Source: Monodelphis domestica (Eukaryota > Chordata > Mammalia > Didelphimorphia > Didelphidae). Taken from it: a stretch of DNA of 64,000 nucleotides. The translations under genes were made by a program, and so were the position numbers. The notes below the pieces were generated by a model, which ran no database searches, was not told where the DNA came from, and worked only from the letters and a program-made list of their open reading frames with translations. Shown piece after piece: positions 34,920 to 46,529 of this stretch (position 1 is the stretch's first letter; every line of letters begins with the position of its first letter). The stretch is from NCBI RefSeq assembly GCF_027887165.1, contig NC_077235.1:18855383-18919382 (forward strand). Direction: 5' to 3'.

Positions 34920-35180
34920 GGCCTAGAATGATAAAGACCTAAGTTCAAATACTGGATGTGTGACCCTTAATAAGACGTTTAACTTCTACCTCAATTCCTC
35001 ATTTGTTAAGAGATAATAGCTCCTTCCTCCCAAAGTTGCTATGTGGATAAAATAAGACAATGTTTGTTATGTAATATGAAAACCTTAAAGGGCTGTGTGT
35101 ACAATTATCATTATTATTATTATTATCATTATTATTATAAATGGTATTAGTAATATTACTGCCATTATTATAATTTTTAT
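34920..35180 (+). mobile_element. MIR/THER-type CORE-SINE with (ATT)n tail
   Basis: 'gcctagaatgataaagacct', 'aagttcaaatactggatgtg', 'aagacgtttaacttctacct', 'caattcctcatttgttaaga' and 'aaaaccttaaagggctgtgt' follow the CORE-SINE order. It ends in an (ATT)n tail at 35105-35138. Confidence 0.7.
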
Positions 35181-36145
35181 ACAACATATTTAACTAATGG
35201 TTATTCAGGTCCTACTTTACCAGTTCCAATGATAGGAACAGTACTTTGCATGAGGACCTTTAAATTTTTAGGCAGTTGTAACAGTTAGAAAAAAATTATA
35301 TTGGATCAAAATTAGCTTATTATAGTATTACTATAGCATAAACACTGCATAACTTCTATCCATTTATCCTAGTTCTGCCTTCTGAAGTCACCCAGATCTC
35401 TAGTTTTTCTTTCCCCTGGAATACTTTGATAGCCTAGTAGAGCTGTGTTTTCATCAATGTGGATATTCTTTCCTTGAGTACAAATAACAAACTATCCATA
35501 CCTTACCCTGTGAAAATTCTGTCTATGCTCCTTCTGTAAATTCTTTGCAGAATATGTATCCAGTACACTGTATTTATTCCTCTAGATATTTTAATATCCC
35601 ATGAATAGCAGCCCCAAATTCTTACTGTACATTTCTTTTGACTCTTTTTACATTTGTATGTGTCTTCAGCAATTTCTTTTGTTATTTTTTGAATGCCACT
35701 GTTTGAAGGGTATTTAACACTTCTAACTTCAATTAATGTAAACTACTAAGGTGTTCCATTTCCCTGATACCCATATCAGTTGAGAAAAAAATTTTAATTG
35801 AGCTACAGAATCAAAGGACTAAACTTGGTATAAATAAGTCTTAAACATTTCTGTTGAATCAGTCAATCCATCAAAGCTTTCAACTAAATGGGGAAACTAC
35901 TGGTACCCATTTGTAAATAGTAAACATTTCCAACCACTCGATGACTTGAGAAGAGGCTATAAAAATGTGTTTGCGTTAGTTAAGGATGATCAGTTACCCC
36001 CTGTGTGGCTTGAATAAAAAAGCAAATCATTTCAAAATCTGATGTTCCGTAATAACTGGCCAGTCTGGTGGTGGTACAGTTCCCAGAAAGAACTTGAGAG
36101 GGCATTGGAGGAAAGTGGTGAGTAGTGAGCATCTATTGCCTCTTT
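35181..36145. other. Mostly unassigned; possible L3/CR1 trace
   Basis: Around 35365-35500, 'tcctagttctgccttctgaa' and following blocks recall the minus-strand L3/CR1 sequence seen at 39500-40130. The match fades quickly, so I give it only as a possibility. The rest is unassigned. Confidence 0.35.
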
Positions 36146-36560
36146 TTTCACATGTAAAGTTCTTTATTGACAGTAAGGCTGAACATACAAAATATTATGG
36201 ATTTGAAAGAGGAAGGGAAATTTAGATACAACAGTTAGGGAAAGGGATATTGTATTCAGAAGAAATCAGCATCTTTGGGGCATCTAGGCCATGATATTCC
36301 ACAATTGCTGTTAGGTTGCCCTGAACCATTTGGTTTCAATGTTTCTCAGGATAACCACTCTGGCCTCTGAATGAGTCCTAGTTCCCACAACCAGTACCAT
36401 ATGGATCATGGGGCCCACCATGTTGGGGTCCTCCCATAGGGACTGTGGGACAGACCACAGCAGCTCTGTAGCTAAAAATAGCTGGCCTGGACTGACCATA
36501 AGGCAAATTTTGTAAGGTCAGAAGATTTGGATTTGCAATCACTGCTAATTAGAGTGTTTC
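36146..36560 (-). pseudogene. Candidate processed pseudogene (parent unknown)
   Basis: On the minus strand the segment ends with a poly(A) signal AATAAA (36170-36175), about 15 bases and then a short A-run (36149-36154), the layout of a reverse-transcribed mRNA 3' end. The upstream 36290-36530 is GC-richer than its flanks. It has a 62-codon open frame, and another frame reads 'SYRAAVVCPTVPMGGPQ', a proline- and glycine-rich string. I could not name a parent gene. No introns or splice sites are evident. It could instead be an unknown repeat with a poly(A) signal. Confidence 0.4.
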
Positions 36561-36623
36561 TATAACAGTAATGCCTGATGACATCCCTTACACTCTCTAT
36601 GCACTTATAGGAGACTATATCCC

Positions 36624-36628
<5 letters not shown>

Positions 36629-36662
<34 letters not shown>

Positions 36663-36684
36663 TGAGTGAGTGAGTGAGTGTGTG
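36629..36684. repeat. (TG)n and (TGAG)n microsatellite
   Basis: A run of about 16 'tg' units passes into five 'tgag' units. Likely length-polymorphic. Confidence 0.95.
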
Positions 36685-36798
36685 GTGGGGGTACTGTACT
36701 TTGATACCTACTCTGTCTTCTCTGTAAACATATCATATATTATAATAATGTATTAACCTAATAGCTAGTTGATGTTTTATTGGTTAACTGGGGAGATA

Positions 36799-37046
36799 TT
36801 GTTCAGTTATTTTTCAATTGTGTCTGACTGTGACCTAATTTGAGATTTTCTTGGCAAAGATATTGGAGGGGTTTGCCATTGTTTTCTGTAGCTCATTTTA
36901 CAAATGAGAAACAGACAAACAGGGTAAAGTGACTTGCTCAGGTCCAAGCAGCTAGTAAGTGTCTGAGAGCAGATTTGAACATGAGAAGATGAGTCTTCTT
37001 TTCTCCAACTTTAGGATCCTATCCAGTGTGCCACATCACTGCCCTG
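36799..37046 (-). mobile_element. tRNA-derived SINE, 'gttcagt...' 3' end type
   Basis: The plus strand shows 'ttgttcagttatttttcaat', 'gattttcttggcaaagatat', 'ggtttgccattgttttctgt', 'ctcattttacaaatgagaaa', 'gcagctagtaagtgtctgag' and 'gtgccacatcactgccc': the complete reverse complement of a common marsupial SINE. It shares its tRNA-like head with the SINE at 62619 but has a different 3' end. Two partial relatives lie at 39762 and 44228. Confidence 0.85.
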
Positions 37047-37924
37047 TAAGTTACCAACTGCTAAATGATGTTGAGAACATCATTGGGGATTTGTGAATAG
37101 CAGTATTAAGAACCACAAATCCTCAGGTTTTAACCCTAACACTTTCATGAGAGAGGTAGATAGATTCCCTCTGGAAAACTATTTCGCCTTTGGGAATTGG
37201 CACTCCCAAAGGCAGTGCTATAAAGTCATTGTTGATAATGTCAAATAGCCTAATTTCTCCATGTTCTTTGGCTTACCTCATCTTAGTGCTCATCCTTCAG
37301 AGAGTAGTATTCCTTAGTTTGTAGCCAACTAGAATTGCCAGAAGAATATAACCAGGAGAATAACCACATGTTATGATGTCAGGGAAAAAGATGTGAACCT
37401 CATCTCTATCCTTTCTTTAACTTAATCCTTCTAATTTGGTGTTAATTTTTTCCTTCCTCTTAATAGTTCCTATATTAGTAACCACTGATTTCTTATCCGT
37501 AGTAAACACCTTCAGTTTCAATTCTTTTCATCGGTGTTTGGTGATCATGTCATTAACAGTAGAGAGTTATGAGGCCTCTGAATAACCTATAAACTTTGAC
37601 CTATCCTTAGTTAGAAATCTTATTTTCCAAAATATTTTAGTTGTTTTCCCCTTTGCCAACCTTCTATTTAGGTTGCTGTGTTGCTACATATATGCTGACT
37701 TTGTTTGAAGTGTCTTATCAAGTCATGTGGGGGGCCTTTTTTCCTGCTCATTCATCCCATACTGGAGATGTTATTCCATCTGCTAGTGGTGACCTCTCTA
37801 CCTCAGACAACAAAGGTAGTGTATTGCCAAGGCATCACTGAAACTTTTTCACTTTGGTACAGTCTAACAGAGTTCAGGCTTTTGAGACTCAGGGTCTCCT
37901 CTATCCCCCACTGAAGCACCTGAA
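37047..37924. other. Unassigned non-coding DNA
   Basis: About 880 bases without recognised features. The two overlapping open frames at 37641-37914 show no domain. Confidence 0.45.
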
Positions 37925-38125
37925 CTAGACCTCTTTATAGGTCTTTACTTACTAATCCTTTAACCATGTGATGACCTCCATCCAAATGTTCTTTTCTGTA
38001 GGCTTAACAGTCTATGCTTCTTCGTTACATCCTTATGTGCTAAATTTTCTTGTCTACCCATCATCCCTTTTTTGGATGTGTCCAGACTGTTAATACTCCT
38101 TGACATCAAAACTGCTTGCTTAAGG
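37925..38125 (-). mobile_element. L3/CR1 LINE fragment
   Basis: 'gttcttttctgtaggcttaa', 'cagtctatgcttcttcg', 'catcatcccttttttggatg' and 'tgtccagactgttaat' follow the order of the antisense L3/CR1 3' region ('cttctccaggctaaaca...ctctggac...ctccag'). Strongly diverged. Confidence 0.55.
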
Positions 38126-38127
38126 GA

Positions 38128-38395
38128 AGACAGCTAGATAGAATAGTGGGCAGAGTACTAGACATATAGTCATAAATACCCGAGTTCAAATCCTGCCTCA
38201 GGCTGGATTGGTGACCTTGAACAATCAATTAGCCCCTCTTGGCTTAATTTTTTTCATTTGCAAAAAAACCCCAACATAAATAGCTCTTACCTTAGAGTAT
38301 TATTATGAGGATCAAATAAAAAATCTCCAAAGCAGTTTGTAAACCTTAATGTATTATATGAATGCCAGACATTATATATTATTGTTATTGAAATA
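38128..38395 (+). mobile_element. MIR/THER-type CORE-SINE
   Basis: 'aagacagctagatagaatag', 'ggcagagtactagacatata', 'gagttcaaatcctgcctcag', 'tcaattagcccctcttggct', 'ttagagtattattatgagga' and 'aagcagtttgtaaaccttaa' run from the tRNA-like head to the 3' end, so this is nearly complete. Confidence 0.75.
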
Positions 38396-38984
38396 AATTG
38401 GATAGCAAATAGTGAATTCTCTTGAAGGTATTTAAAGAGGAAAGGACCAACAAATATGAATCAAATATTAATTGATTCAATTTGAGCCTCAACTAATGGT
38501 TAAAAACTAGTTAATATGTTTTACTTTTATAACTACTCATCACTTTTTATTTTGGCCCTTTATTACACTCAATTTAGTATTTAATTCTCTTATCGTATTT
38601 TTCTGTTTCTTGTCTTCTGCCTAGAAAAAGATATGATTCTTGAGGATAAGTAATATGGAACATGTTTATTTTTCCATAATCCATAAAGAAGACTATCAGA
38701 CTTATTAAATTAAATGGACTTGAGATTCTATGTCCATTTCACCTTACCTCATTCATGGATTAAAACTTTTGAGTTAAAGATTTAAAATCTGATTCTCCCC
38801 TGTATATGAATCCCATTGCCACTGTCTAAACAAAAGTTTCAACATTAGAAATGTATTTTTCCAAGCAGAAGTAAGACATTTTTTCCTTTGAGAACATTAG
38901 CTTGTCTACTGAATAAAAAGAACTTATTTCTGCCTCAAATTAGGACGCAGGAGTCTCAAAGATCTCCTAGTGCTGTACTGAGTG
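38396..38984. other. Unassigned AT-rich DNA
   Basis: About 590 bases with no recognised features. Confidence 0.45.
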
Positions 38985-39145
38985 TTCTAACACGGCTGAC
39001 ATCTGGACAACAAGCTCTTTGCTGGTATTGCCAGCACCCCTGGGGCAGAGAGTGTGTCTTCTCTGCTATATACAGCAATAACTGTCCTTCCTGCTGAATG
39101 TTGTGCCAGGCACCTTGTGCATGCTCAATAAATGTTTGGTGATTT
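38985..39145 (+). repeat. L2 3' end
   Basis: 'ggggcagagagtgtgtcttc' and 'gtgccaggcaccttgtgcat', followed by 'gctcaataaatgtttgg', match the L2 3' terminus ('gggcaggga...gtgcctggcac...tgctcaataaat'). Confidence 0.6.
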
Positions 39146-39499
39146 GAAGAGCATCAAGTTGGAAGGAAATGAAGGAAGCAGTCTATTCTCATGGGTCTGC
39201 TGAAATTGGTTACCTAGGTATTTGAAGGAGTTTGTTTACATAAAAGTTGGATGCTTCCTGAACTCTGCCAACTACTCTGTCAAGTTCTTTTACCAATACT
39301 TCATTGTGCCTTCAAAGTTACATTTCTCATATAGTAGGAGGCACTTTTTAAGACTTGTAGACCTGCTGTTTGGTTTGCTCAGAGAATATGACTTCTCTTG
39401 ATGCCGAGTATTTGCTTCCTTTCCCCCTTTGGTTTCTTTTACCAGAGTCACAGACCCTCACAGAAGGATTCTCTTTGGTCGTCTGTTATAATCCATGGT
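39146..39499. other. Unassigned non-coding DNA
   Basis: About 350 bases with no recognised gene or repeat, ahead of the L3/CR1 fragment. Confidence 0.45.
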
Positions 39500-40130
39500 C
39501 ATTTAAGGAGCCCTACTACAACATAACTGAGTAGTGGTCATCTAATCTCTGCTTAAAGACATCCAGGGAGGAGGATTTCACTACTTCTCAAGGCCCCCCA
39601 TTTTACGTTGGAATATTTCTAATTTTGAGGGCATTTGTTCATTAAATGAAGCCCAAATTTGCCTTTTCCTAACTTCCGTGCATTGGTCTTAGTTTTGCCC
39701 TGTGGGACCAAACAGAATAAGTCCAATCCCTCTTTTACATGACAGCCCTCCAAATTCATTCTTTGCTGTTCATTTGTGTTCAACTCTTCGTGGCCCTGTT
39801 ATATAGATTGGACCATAGCAAGCCACTACTATCCATGGGATTTTTTGGCAAAGATACCAAAGTGGTTTATTTCCTTCTCCAGTGAATTAAGGCATACAGA
39901 GGTAACATGAATTGCCCAAGGTTACAGAACTAGTAAGTGTCCGAGGCTGGACTTATCTCCAAATCCTTGGAGAAAGCAATCGTCACTACTGCCTCCTGCC
40001 TCATCTTCTTTCCTCAGATCAAAGGCATCCAGTTCCTTTGGAATGATTTCCCATCCATTCATCAGCCTGATCACTTTCTTCTTGAAATCCTCCACTGTGT
40101 TAATAGCCATATGAGACACAAAGTAGGTCC
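39500..40130 (-). mobile_element. L3/CR1 LINE fragment split by a SINE
   Basis: The plus strand carries the antisense L3/CR1 3' region: 'gagtagtggtcatctaatct', 'ctgcttaaagacatccaggg', 'ttttgccctgtgggaccaaa', 'cagaataagtccaatccctc' and 'ttttacatgacagccctcca'. After a SINE (39762-39962) it resumes with 'cctgcctcatcttctttcct' and 'atccagttcctttggaatga'. This is among the best-preserved old LINE fragments here. It touches the L1 piece that starts near 40140. Confidence 0.75.
39762..39962 (-). mobile_element. tRNA-derived SINE nested in L3/CR1
   Basis: 'tttgctgttcatttgtgttc', 'aactcttcgtggccct', 'ttttggcaaagatacc', 'gtggtttatttccttctcca' and 'gaactagtaagtgtccgagg' are the reverse complement of the SINE type at 36799-37046. 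The 5' head is truncated. Confidence 0.75.
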
Positions 40131-40139
40131 TAAACTGAA

Positions 40140-41640
40140 GTTTATCCCCATACATAAATCATCAGTATTTCTATATGTTACCATCAAAACCCACCAGGAA
40201 GAGATAGAAAGAGAAATTCCATTTAAAATAATGGCAGATAGTATAAAACACTTGCAAGTCTGCCTGCCAAGGTACTCACAAGACCTATATTAATACAACT
40301 ACAAAACACTTTTTACGCATATAAAGAAATCTAAATAATTGGAGAAATATTAATTGCTCATGAGTATGTCAAGTGAACATAATGAAAATAGTAATATTTT
40401 CTAAATTAACTTATTCAGTTCCATAACAATCAGACTACTAAAACTCATTTTCTAGAGCTATGAATTAAGAACAAAATTCATCTGAAAAACAAAAAGTCAA
40501 GATTATCAAGGAAATTTAAAAAGTGAAGAGAGGTAGGCTGCCTATACCGGATTGCAAACTATACTTTCAAGTGGTAATTATCAAAGTGGTCTGGTACTGG
40601 ATAAAAAGTAGTGATTGATCAGTTGGAAAAGATTATGTACATCATATACAAACAGTAACCTGGTGTTTGATAAACCCAAATATTCAAGGGCTATTGGAAA
40701 AAAAACTTACTATTTGACGAATACTACTAGGAAAACTTGAAGACATTCTGACAAAAAGGAGCCTTAAACCAACATCTCACACAGTATATAAAAAATTAGT
40801 TCAAAATGGGTATATGATTTAGACATAAAGGGTGATATAAACAAAGTAGGAGAGGAGGTAAAAAAAAAAATACCTGTCAAATTTATAAATAATAGAAAAG
40901 TTTATGACCATATAGGAGATAGAAAAGATCACAAGAAATAAAATGGATAAGTTGTTAAGAGAGCCAGGCCAGGCTTCAAATCTGACCTCAGACATGTCCT
41001 AGCTGTGTGACCCTGGGCAAATCACTTAGTTCCAATTGTCCACCCTACTACTCTTCTGCCTTGGAACTGATACTTAGTATCAGTTCTAAAACAGAAGGTA
41101 AAAGATTAAAAATAAAGATTTTGCACAAATATACATAAAGCCAAAATTACAAGTAAAGCTGGAAAACACTGAGGATGAGAGATATTTACATGAAATTTCT
41201 CACATAAAATTATCATTTCAACAAGGAAAAGAAGCAAATTTATAAAAATAAGAGATATTCCCCAATTTATAAATAGCCCAAGGATATGAACAGGCAGTTT
41301 TCAGGAGAAGAAATGAAAGCTTTCAGTATTCATATGAAAAAAATATCCTAAATCACTATCAACTAAAGAAATACAAATTAAAATAATTCTAAATTGCCAT
41401 ATCACACCCATCAAATTGATTAACCTGAGAAAAACAGAAAATGACATGCTAGAGGCTATGTGGGAAAATGAAGACACTAATGCACTTTTAGTGGAGTACA
41501 GTTTTCCACTATTGTCAAAGGATAATAAAACGTTGTATACCCTTTGACCCGCCAATATTGTTATTTGGTCTGTATCCCAAAGAGATCAAAGAAAAGAGAA
41601 AAGAACTCAAGATAAAAAAAATAAAGGATAAAAGTAAATA
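40140..41640 (+). mobile_element. L1 ORF2 C-terminal and 3' UTR fragment (L1-I)
   Basis: It enters ORF2 just behind the RT catalytic box, coding 'HKSSVFLYVTIKT' (compare '[11 protein letters not shown]' in L1-C). It then follows the L1-C order through 'ttaattgctcatgagtatgt' and the C-terminal region to the start of the 3' UTR ('ccaatattgttatttggtct', 'gtatcccaaagagatcaaag') near 41600. The frame is broken throughout. A SINE interrupts it at 40955-41112. Both ends are truncated. Confidence 0.8.
40955..41112 (+). mobile_element. Marsupial tRNA-derived SINE nested in L1-I
   Basis: 'ttcaaatctgacctcagaca', 'tgtcctagctgtgtgaccct', 'gggcaaatcacttagttcca', 'ctactcttctgccttggaac' and 'aaaacagaaggtaaaagatt' are the body and tail of the 62619-type SINE in plus orientation. 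The 5' end is slightly shortened. Confidence 0.85.
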
Positions 41641-42109
41641 AATAATTTTAATTGACAAAATACAGAAGAAGAAACCTTATAAGATAATGGGCAAGAGTGT
41701 AAAGGGAAGGATTAAAAAAGTGAAGGAGAAAAGGAGAAACTTCATTTCAATAGTGGAAAAAGGTGTCACTGAAGAAATAAGAGATATATTCTATAAAGCG
41801 AGATGGAAAAATTATGATGGATCTGTAAGGATTTTTTACTTAGAGATACCATGTATTCTGCTTCAGGAGAAGGTGAATCAGATCATGGAAGCAATAGACA
41901 CCCAGAAAGGTGGGAAGGCGTGAATTTAGAATAGAGATTTCAAGAGAGAAGGATGGAAGACAGGAAGGAAAGAAGAGAGAAAGGAAGTAAGGAATCTATA
42001 ATTCAAGCAGTTCTAAAATAGAACAGACTCCTTTGAGAGATGTTGAGATACCCCTTGTTAGAGTGTTTGAAGCAGAGGCAAAATGGCCACATGTCCTGTA
42101 TGTCATAGT
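41641..42109. other. Unassigned A-rich DNA
   Basis: A 78-codon open frame at 41687-41923 (lysine-rich at its start, with 'KGRIKKVKEKRRNF') has no domain that I recognise. The A-rich composition explains such frames. A 'gaagg/agaag' purine tract lies at 41940-41990. Confidence 0.4.
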
Positions 42110-42310
42110 AATGTTTCCTTTCTTATATGCCTGGGTTTAGATGGCCCCTGAGGTCCCTTCTACTTCTTAAGTTCTGTGATGCCATGATGCTTGTTTCCTC
42201 ATCTGTAAAATGGGATAAAAAAAACCACTTGTCACTATTTGCCAGCTAGCATTGTTGGAGTTAAATGAGTGAAAGCAATTTGTGAATTGTAAAGGAATAA
42301 GCAAATCTAA
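42110..42310 (+). repeat. MIR-class SINE pieces
   Basis: 'ggcccctgaggtcccttcta' with 'ttctgtgatgcc' is the 3' end of the MIR-like SINE. It is followed by a second MIR core, 'gtttcctcatctgtaaaatg' and 'gagttaaatgagtgaaagca'. Two pieces in tandem. Confidence 0.6.
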
Positions 42311-43534
42311 GTCTGTTATTAGGGAAAGACACATACACAGCGTTACATTCTTGGAATGAATATAGCAGGAAATGAAAAGTAATTTTATTTATAAGTGTAT
42401 AGGTTTAGATTTGCTGGGCTATGTAGACTACTTTCAACTTGGATGAATTCTGTGTTGGAGGAGGAAAAAAATACAGATGTTGGTTCTAGGTAGCTAGGAA
42501 AGAAGAGTATAAAATTGTGTGAAAGAGTTTATATCCTTATATAGCCATATACAATTTATATTGCTTTTAATTGATTCCCACATGCATAATTTTGCAAACC
42601 TAATATTATTCATTAACGTAGTACTTTTGCTATAACAGAAACATTATTCTGTATCTACTTAGCAACCTTCAAGAACTTCAAATCACTTTGAAAAAGCTGG
42701 TGATATTGCTGTTCAAAAACATGATACATATAACCTAAATATTGACTATAAGTTGTACTGAGTGTGCTTAGGCACATGTTAAGGTTTCAGCAGCTATCTT
42801 CATGTTTTGGGTCTACCCAGGATCCAGAGCTCACTGGAGTAGGACGGTTTTCCCATGGTTTGGCCTTCCCATTTTTTAGGACTCCAAGTCAACTACAGCC
42901 CTACCATGTAAAAAATCAGTTAGACATTTTTTCCCTGTTCGCTCCTTTCAATGCTTAATTTTCTGTCAAACCACTGCCCTTCATAATAAATAACCCTGGA
43001 GCTCTGTTTGACATAGGTAAGGAAGATAATATAGTTAAAATTTTATACTTTAAAAGAGCGTATCTCTGTTCACCCATCCTTATACTCCACCATTATCATT
43101 CATTGCAAATTGTGAAGTCAGGGAAGCAGGAAACAATTGGAAATAGGCTTTTTTAGCCCAGAAGATAAGGATGAAATATTATTCTATTTTAGGGTTGATT
43201 TAAAAGGAATCCTTTGCAAAGTCTCTATTTTTAGTGTTTTGTTGTTAATTAAAAATAGATTAAATTAAACTTTAGAGATTTTAACTTTTTTATTTAATAA
43301 CATTCTTTATGACTCAGTGTTCAACACATTAGCCTTTGAAAAATAAATTTGTACTGGGTGACTAATAAGAGTTTCAGGTGTTTATCCACATGAGACTGGC
43401 ATGTGAAAAATACCAACAACTTGTACATTTACTGAATAATATCACCAGCATTTCAAATTAAGAGCCCAATGCCCCCATCTTTTTTTCTGAATATTTTATT
43501 TCAATTATTTGTTTTCCTTCATTTTATTCTCAGA
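42311..43534. other. Unassigned non-coding DNA
   Basis: About 1.2 kb without a recognised gene or repeat. The 64-codon open frame at 42764-42958 shows no motif. Confidence 0.45.
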
Positions 43535-43640
43535 AGGAAGGAAATAAATATTTATTGAGTACTTATTCTGTGCCAGGCACCATGCTAATTACTTTACAAA
43601 TAATATCTCATTTGATCTCTATTGAAATTCTCTGGCTATT
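43535..43640 (-). repeat. L2/MIR 3'-end type fragment
   Basis: 'aaataaatatttattgagta' and 'cttattctgtgccaggcacc', then 'tctcatttgatct', is the reverse complement of the conserved 'gtgcctggcac...tcaataaa' end shared by L2-class repeats. Confidence 0.5.
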
Positions 43641-43644
43641 CCAT

Positions 43645-43830
43645 CTCTCTTCTCCATGCTTTTGCACATCCTGACCCTCACGTTACTCCTTCCTTACTCC
43701 TGTCTACCCCTAGCTCTCTTCAGGGCTCTGTTAAAATGCCACTTCCTATGGCCCCCATAGTTATTTGTTCTCTCACCTTAAAATATTTCCATTTATTATA
43801 TGTGTGTGTATGATTAGAATGAATTGTTAA
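43645..43830 (+). repeat. L2 3' region
   Basis: 'catgcttttgcacatcctga', 'ctcttcagggctctgttaaa' and 'atgccacttcctatggcccc' follow the L2 3' region ('gcttttgcacatgct...ttcaggtctcagctcaaatgtcacttcctc') in plus orientation. Confidence 0.6.
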
Positions 43831-43959
43831 ATTGCCACGTTGTCCATAAATTTCATGTGTTTGTAGGTATTAGGAAGGCATAGGTTATCAGATAAAGCAG
43901 TTGTGAACTTTTCATGTGATTCTAACAATATTTGAAGAAATAAAAATGAATATCATTCA

Positions 43960-44100
43960 CAGGTGCTACTGGGAAGGTGCATGGTAGGTATGAGTAGGTT
44001 GTAATGTGTCATAAATAAGTTGCTATGAAGGAGAAATGGAGTAAAGGATATCATTGAAGAAATGAAGGAGTGACAAAGAAGATGGGTGGATCAAGTGGTA
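43960..44100 (+). repeat. Unclassified dispersed repeat, copy 1
   Basis: The roughly 100 bases from 43982 align end to end, with nearly equal length, with 63499-63600: 'ggtaggtatgagtaggttgt' against 'ggtaagaatgagtaaattgt', and 'aggagtgacaaagaagatg' against 'tgttagtgacaaagaaaatg'. See the longer copy at 63440-63870. Confidence 0.5.
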
Positions 44101-44109
44101 AGAGGGAGT

Positions 44110-44215
44110 GAAAAGTATTTATTAATCACCCACTCTGGGCTCTAAGACTATACATACAAACATTCAATAACCCCTTTCTCAAGTTGAAGGAACTTGTTCA
44201 TTCTCAGTAATGTCT
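44110..44215 (-). repeat. L2 3' end
   Basis: 'gtatttattaatcacccact', 'gggctctaagactatacata' and 'tctcaagttgaaggaacttg' match the reverse complement of the L2 3' terminus. Confidence 0.5.
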
Positions 44216-44227
44216 AAATCTACATGA

Positions 44228-44432
44228 CTCTCCTCTCCTTTTTGAGGTTTTCTTGGCAGAGATACTGGAAAGGTTTGTCATTTCCTTTTCCAGTTTATTT
44301 TACAGAGGAAGAACTGAGGCAAATGGTGAAGTGACACAGCTAGTAAGTGTCTGATGCCAAATTTGAAGTCAGGAAGTGGAATCTTCCTGATTCCAAGCCT
44401 GGCACTCTATCTACTATACCACATAACTGCCC
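44228..44432 (-). mobile_element. tRNA-derived SINE, partial
   Basis: 'gaggttttcttggcagagat', 'actggaaaggtttgtcattt', 'gcaaatggtgaagtgacaca', 'gctagtaagtgtctgatgcc' and 'ctataccacataactgccc' are the reverse complement of the 36799-type SINE. The 3' terminus is shortened. Confidence 0.8.
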
Positions 44433-46529
44433 TTCTAGTTAATAGGAAAGACAACTTCAGGAAGTTGTGGCCATGGAAGGGAATCAAGTTCTGGAGAGCA
44501 ACAGGGAAATCGATTGTCACAGTATTTCCATTAGGAGCTAGTATTTATTTCATGACTGATCCTGGGGCATGAGGTGGAAATTGACAAGATCACAGGTCTG
44601 TCTGTCAGTATACTGTAAAGCACCTTTTTTCTGCTTTTTCAATATTACATCAGCATTTCCTTCCAATAATTCAGGCTATCATTTCATGCATGCAGATGAA
44701 ACAAACATGTAAGGAGACAATATATGCCTAAAATGGATAGTTTGGCAATAAAAGTAATCATCCCAAACCACCCTTTAAATAATTTTTACAAGATCTGTCT
44801 GAAGGAGCACAGCTTATTTCCACAATGTTTAAACTTGAATTGTTACCTAATCTTTTTTGCCAAATTGATTGCCTCTTGTCATTCTATTCAATCTCTTAAT
44901 CTTTTGATGTGTTGAGAGGTAACAGACATTTACCTTTCCAAAGAAAGAAGAGACAATAGTCTCTTCCTCTCTTATCTTTCTTCTTCCCTCTCCTTGGTGC
45001 TCTGCCCTTCTTCCTTTTCCCACTTCTTCCAGATAACATATTGTATCTTGTCCCCTTCCACAAAGTTCTCAACTGCCTAAACCTGATGGTTTTGCTTTAA
45101 GTACCTGAAACTTACAGCCTTACAGAAGAGTGGAGGACTGCATCTGGAGCATGCCTGGGATTAATGTGAGTTCATGCACAGCTACCTATGGAGTTAAAAA
45201 ATCTGATTCCATTTCTTACACTTTATTTTCTTCTTTTAGCACAGGAAACCATTTCCCATAAACCCTCAATTCTTTGACAGTCCAATACATTTCAGCCATG
45301 ATTCCAGATTGAATTCTTTTATTATTTTCTCAAGTGAATTAGGTGCCTGGTTGATGGCAGTGGAAACTGAAGTGCCCTGTACCTTTCACATATCACAAAT
45401 TCTACTGTGGAATCTTTCCAACAGGATCCTATAACAAAACTGAAGAAATCTATTCCAGCTGTGCTGTGCCTTTGTCCTTCAATATTCCTTTCTTATCACT
45501 ATTTCCCTTTTGAAAATGTTGAATATAGTTATAGTTACCAACAATTTAATATATAGCTATATACAAAAATATATAGGCATGGTTATAAAGAGTGGAATGC
45601 CTGGAAATTTAATTGATATTATCAAATAATATAGAACTAACCACTTGAAATCTCCTTGACTTTGAATATGATCATAGAGAGGACATACATATTCTATTAT
45701 TAGTGGTAGAGGAATGAATAGTATCACTATTTTGTGTTCTTATTTTTTACTCTTTTACAGTTTGTTGATTCAAAGCAAAGGGCTCTGTTTTTAGAGATCA
45801 CTTCAAGTGGTCAATATCTCTGGGTTCACAGATTCCAGTATGTTTTTTCTCATGGCAACTCTACTCATTTTCCATACTACAATTACTCTGAGATTAATTT
45901 TATGTTTCTAGTTAAAATGTTGCCATTTATATGCAGTTATAAAATAAAATAGTGCATTGAGGAGCTACCTGTCTTACTCTTTTGAAAGAATTAAATTCTA
46001 GAAATTCCATGTTTGAAATTTCACAATAATTTGAGAAAATTAACTAGAATATTATACATAAGGCATCTCCATCAGTTTCTGGAACTCCATTGCAAATATT
46101 TCTCAAAGTACTAGAAGAGCAGCTCTAACATTCAAAGTTCATTGGTTGTGTTTAATTGGAGCTGGCTTTTTCAGATTCTGTTAAAGAATAACCAATTACT
46201 AATAAAAATAAGCTATGCTCTGATAATAAAAAATAATATGGGCTTAGTTCTTCTTCTTTTATATATTCCCTGACCCTGATCTTCCTAGTATTCTAAATCT
46301 GTCTAAGTCATCGGGCCAGTAATATGGAACATGTTCCTTGACACTTGATGAAATAAGAGGAAATATGGTTTAAAAGTAGAAGAGATATAAACAAAGTATT
46401 TTAACCTACAAGATAGTATGTATGTACATTATTTATATTTAATTATATATTTATATGTTTGTAGATATGCATGTTTATATATATATTCTTCTACTAAGAT
46501 CCAATTCTAATGCCTTATCTTGGTTTTCT
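44433..46529. other. Long unassigned stretch
   Basis: About 2.1 kb. It includes a pyrimidine-rich run near 44955-45050 and AT-rich runs near 45540-45580 and 46395-46490. I see no gene, exon-like frame or family. The 72-codon frame at 45734-45952 has no motif. Confidence 0.45.

Noticed and set aside
37060..37100. Short inverted repeat 'gatgtt-gag-aacatc'
   Set aside because: Too short and isolated; chance palindromes of this size are expected in 64 kb.
41687..41923. 78-codon lysine-rich open frame
   Set aside because: No known domain; the A-rich setting next to the L1-I 3' region explains it.
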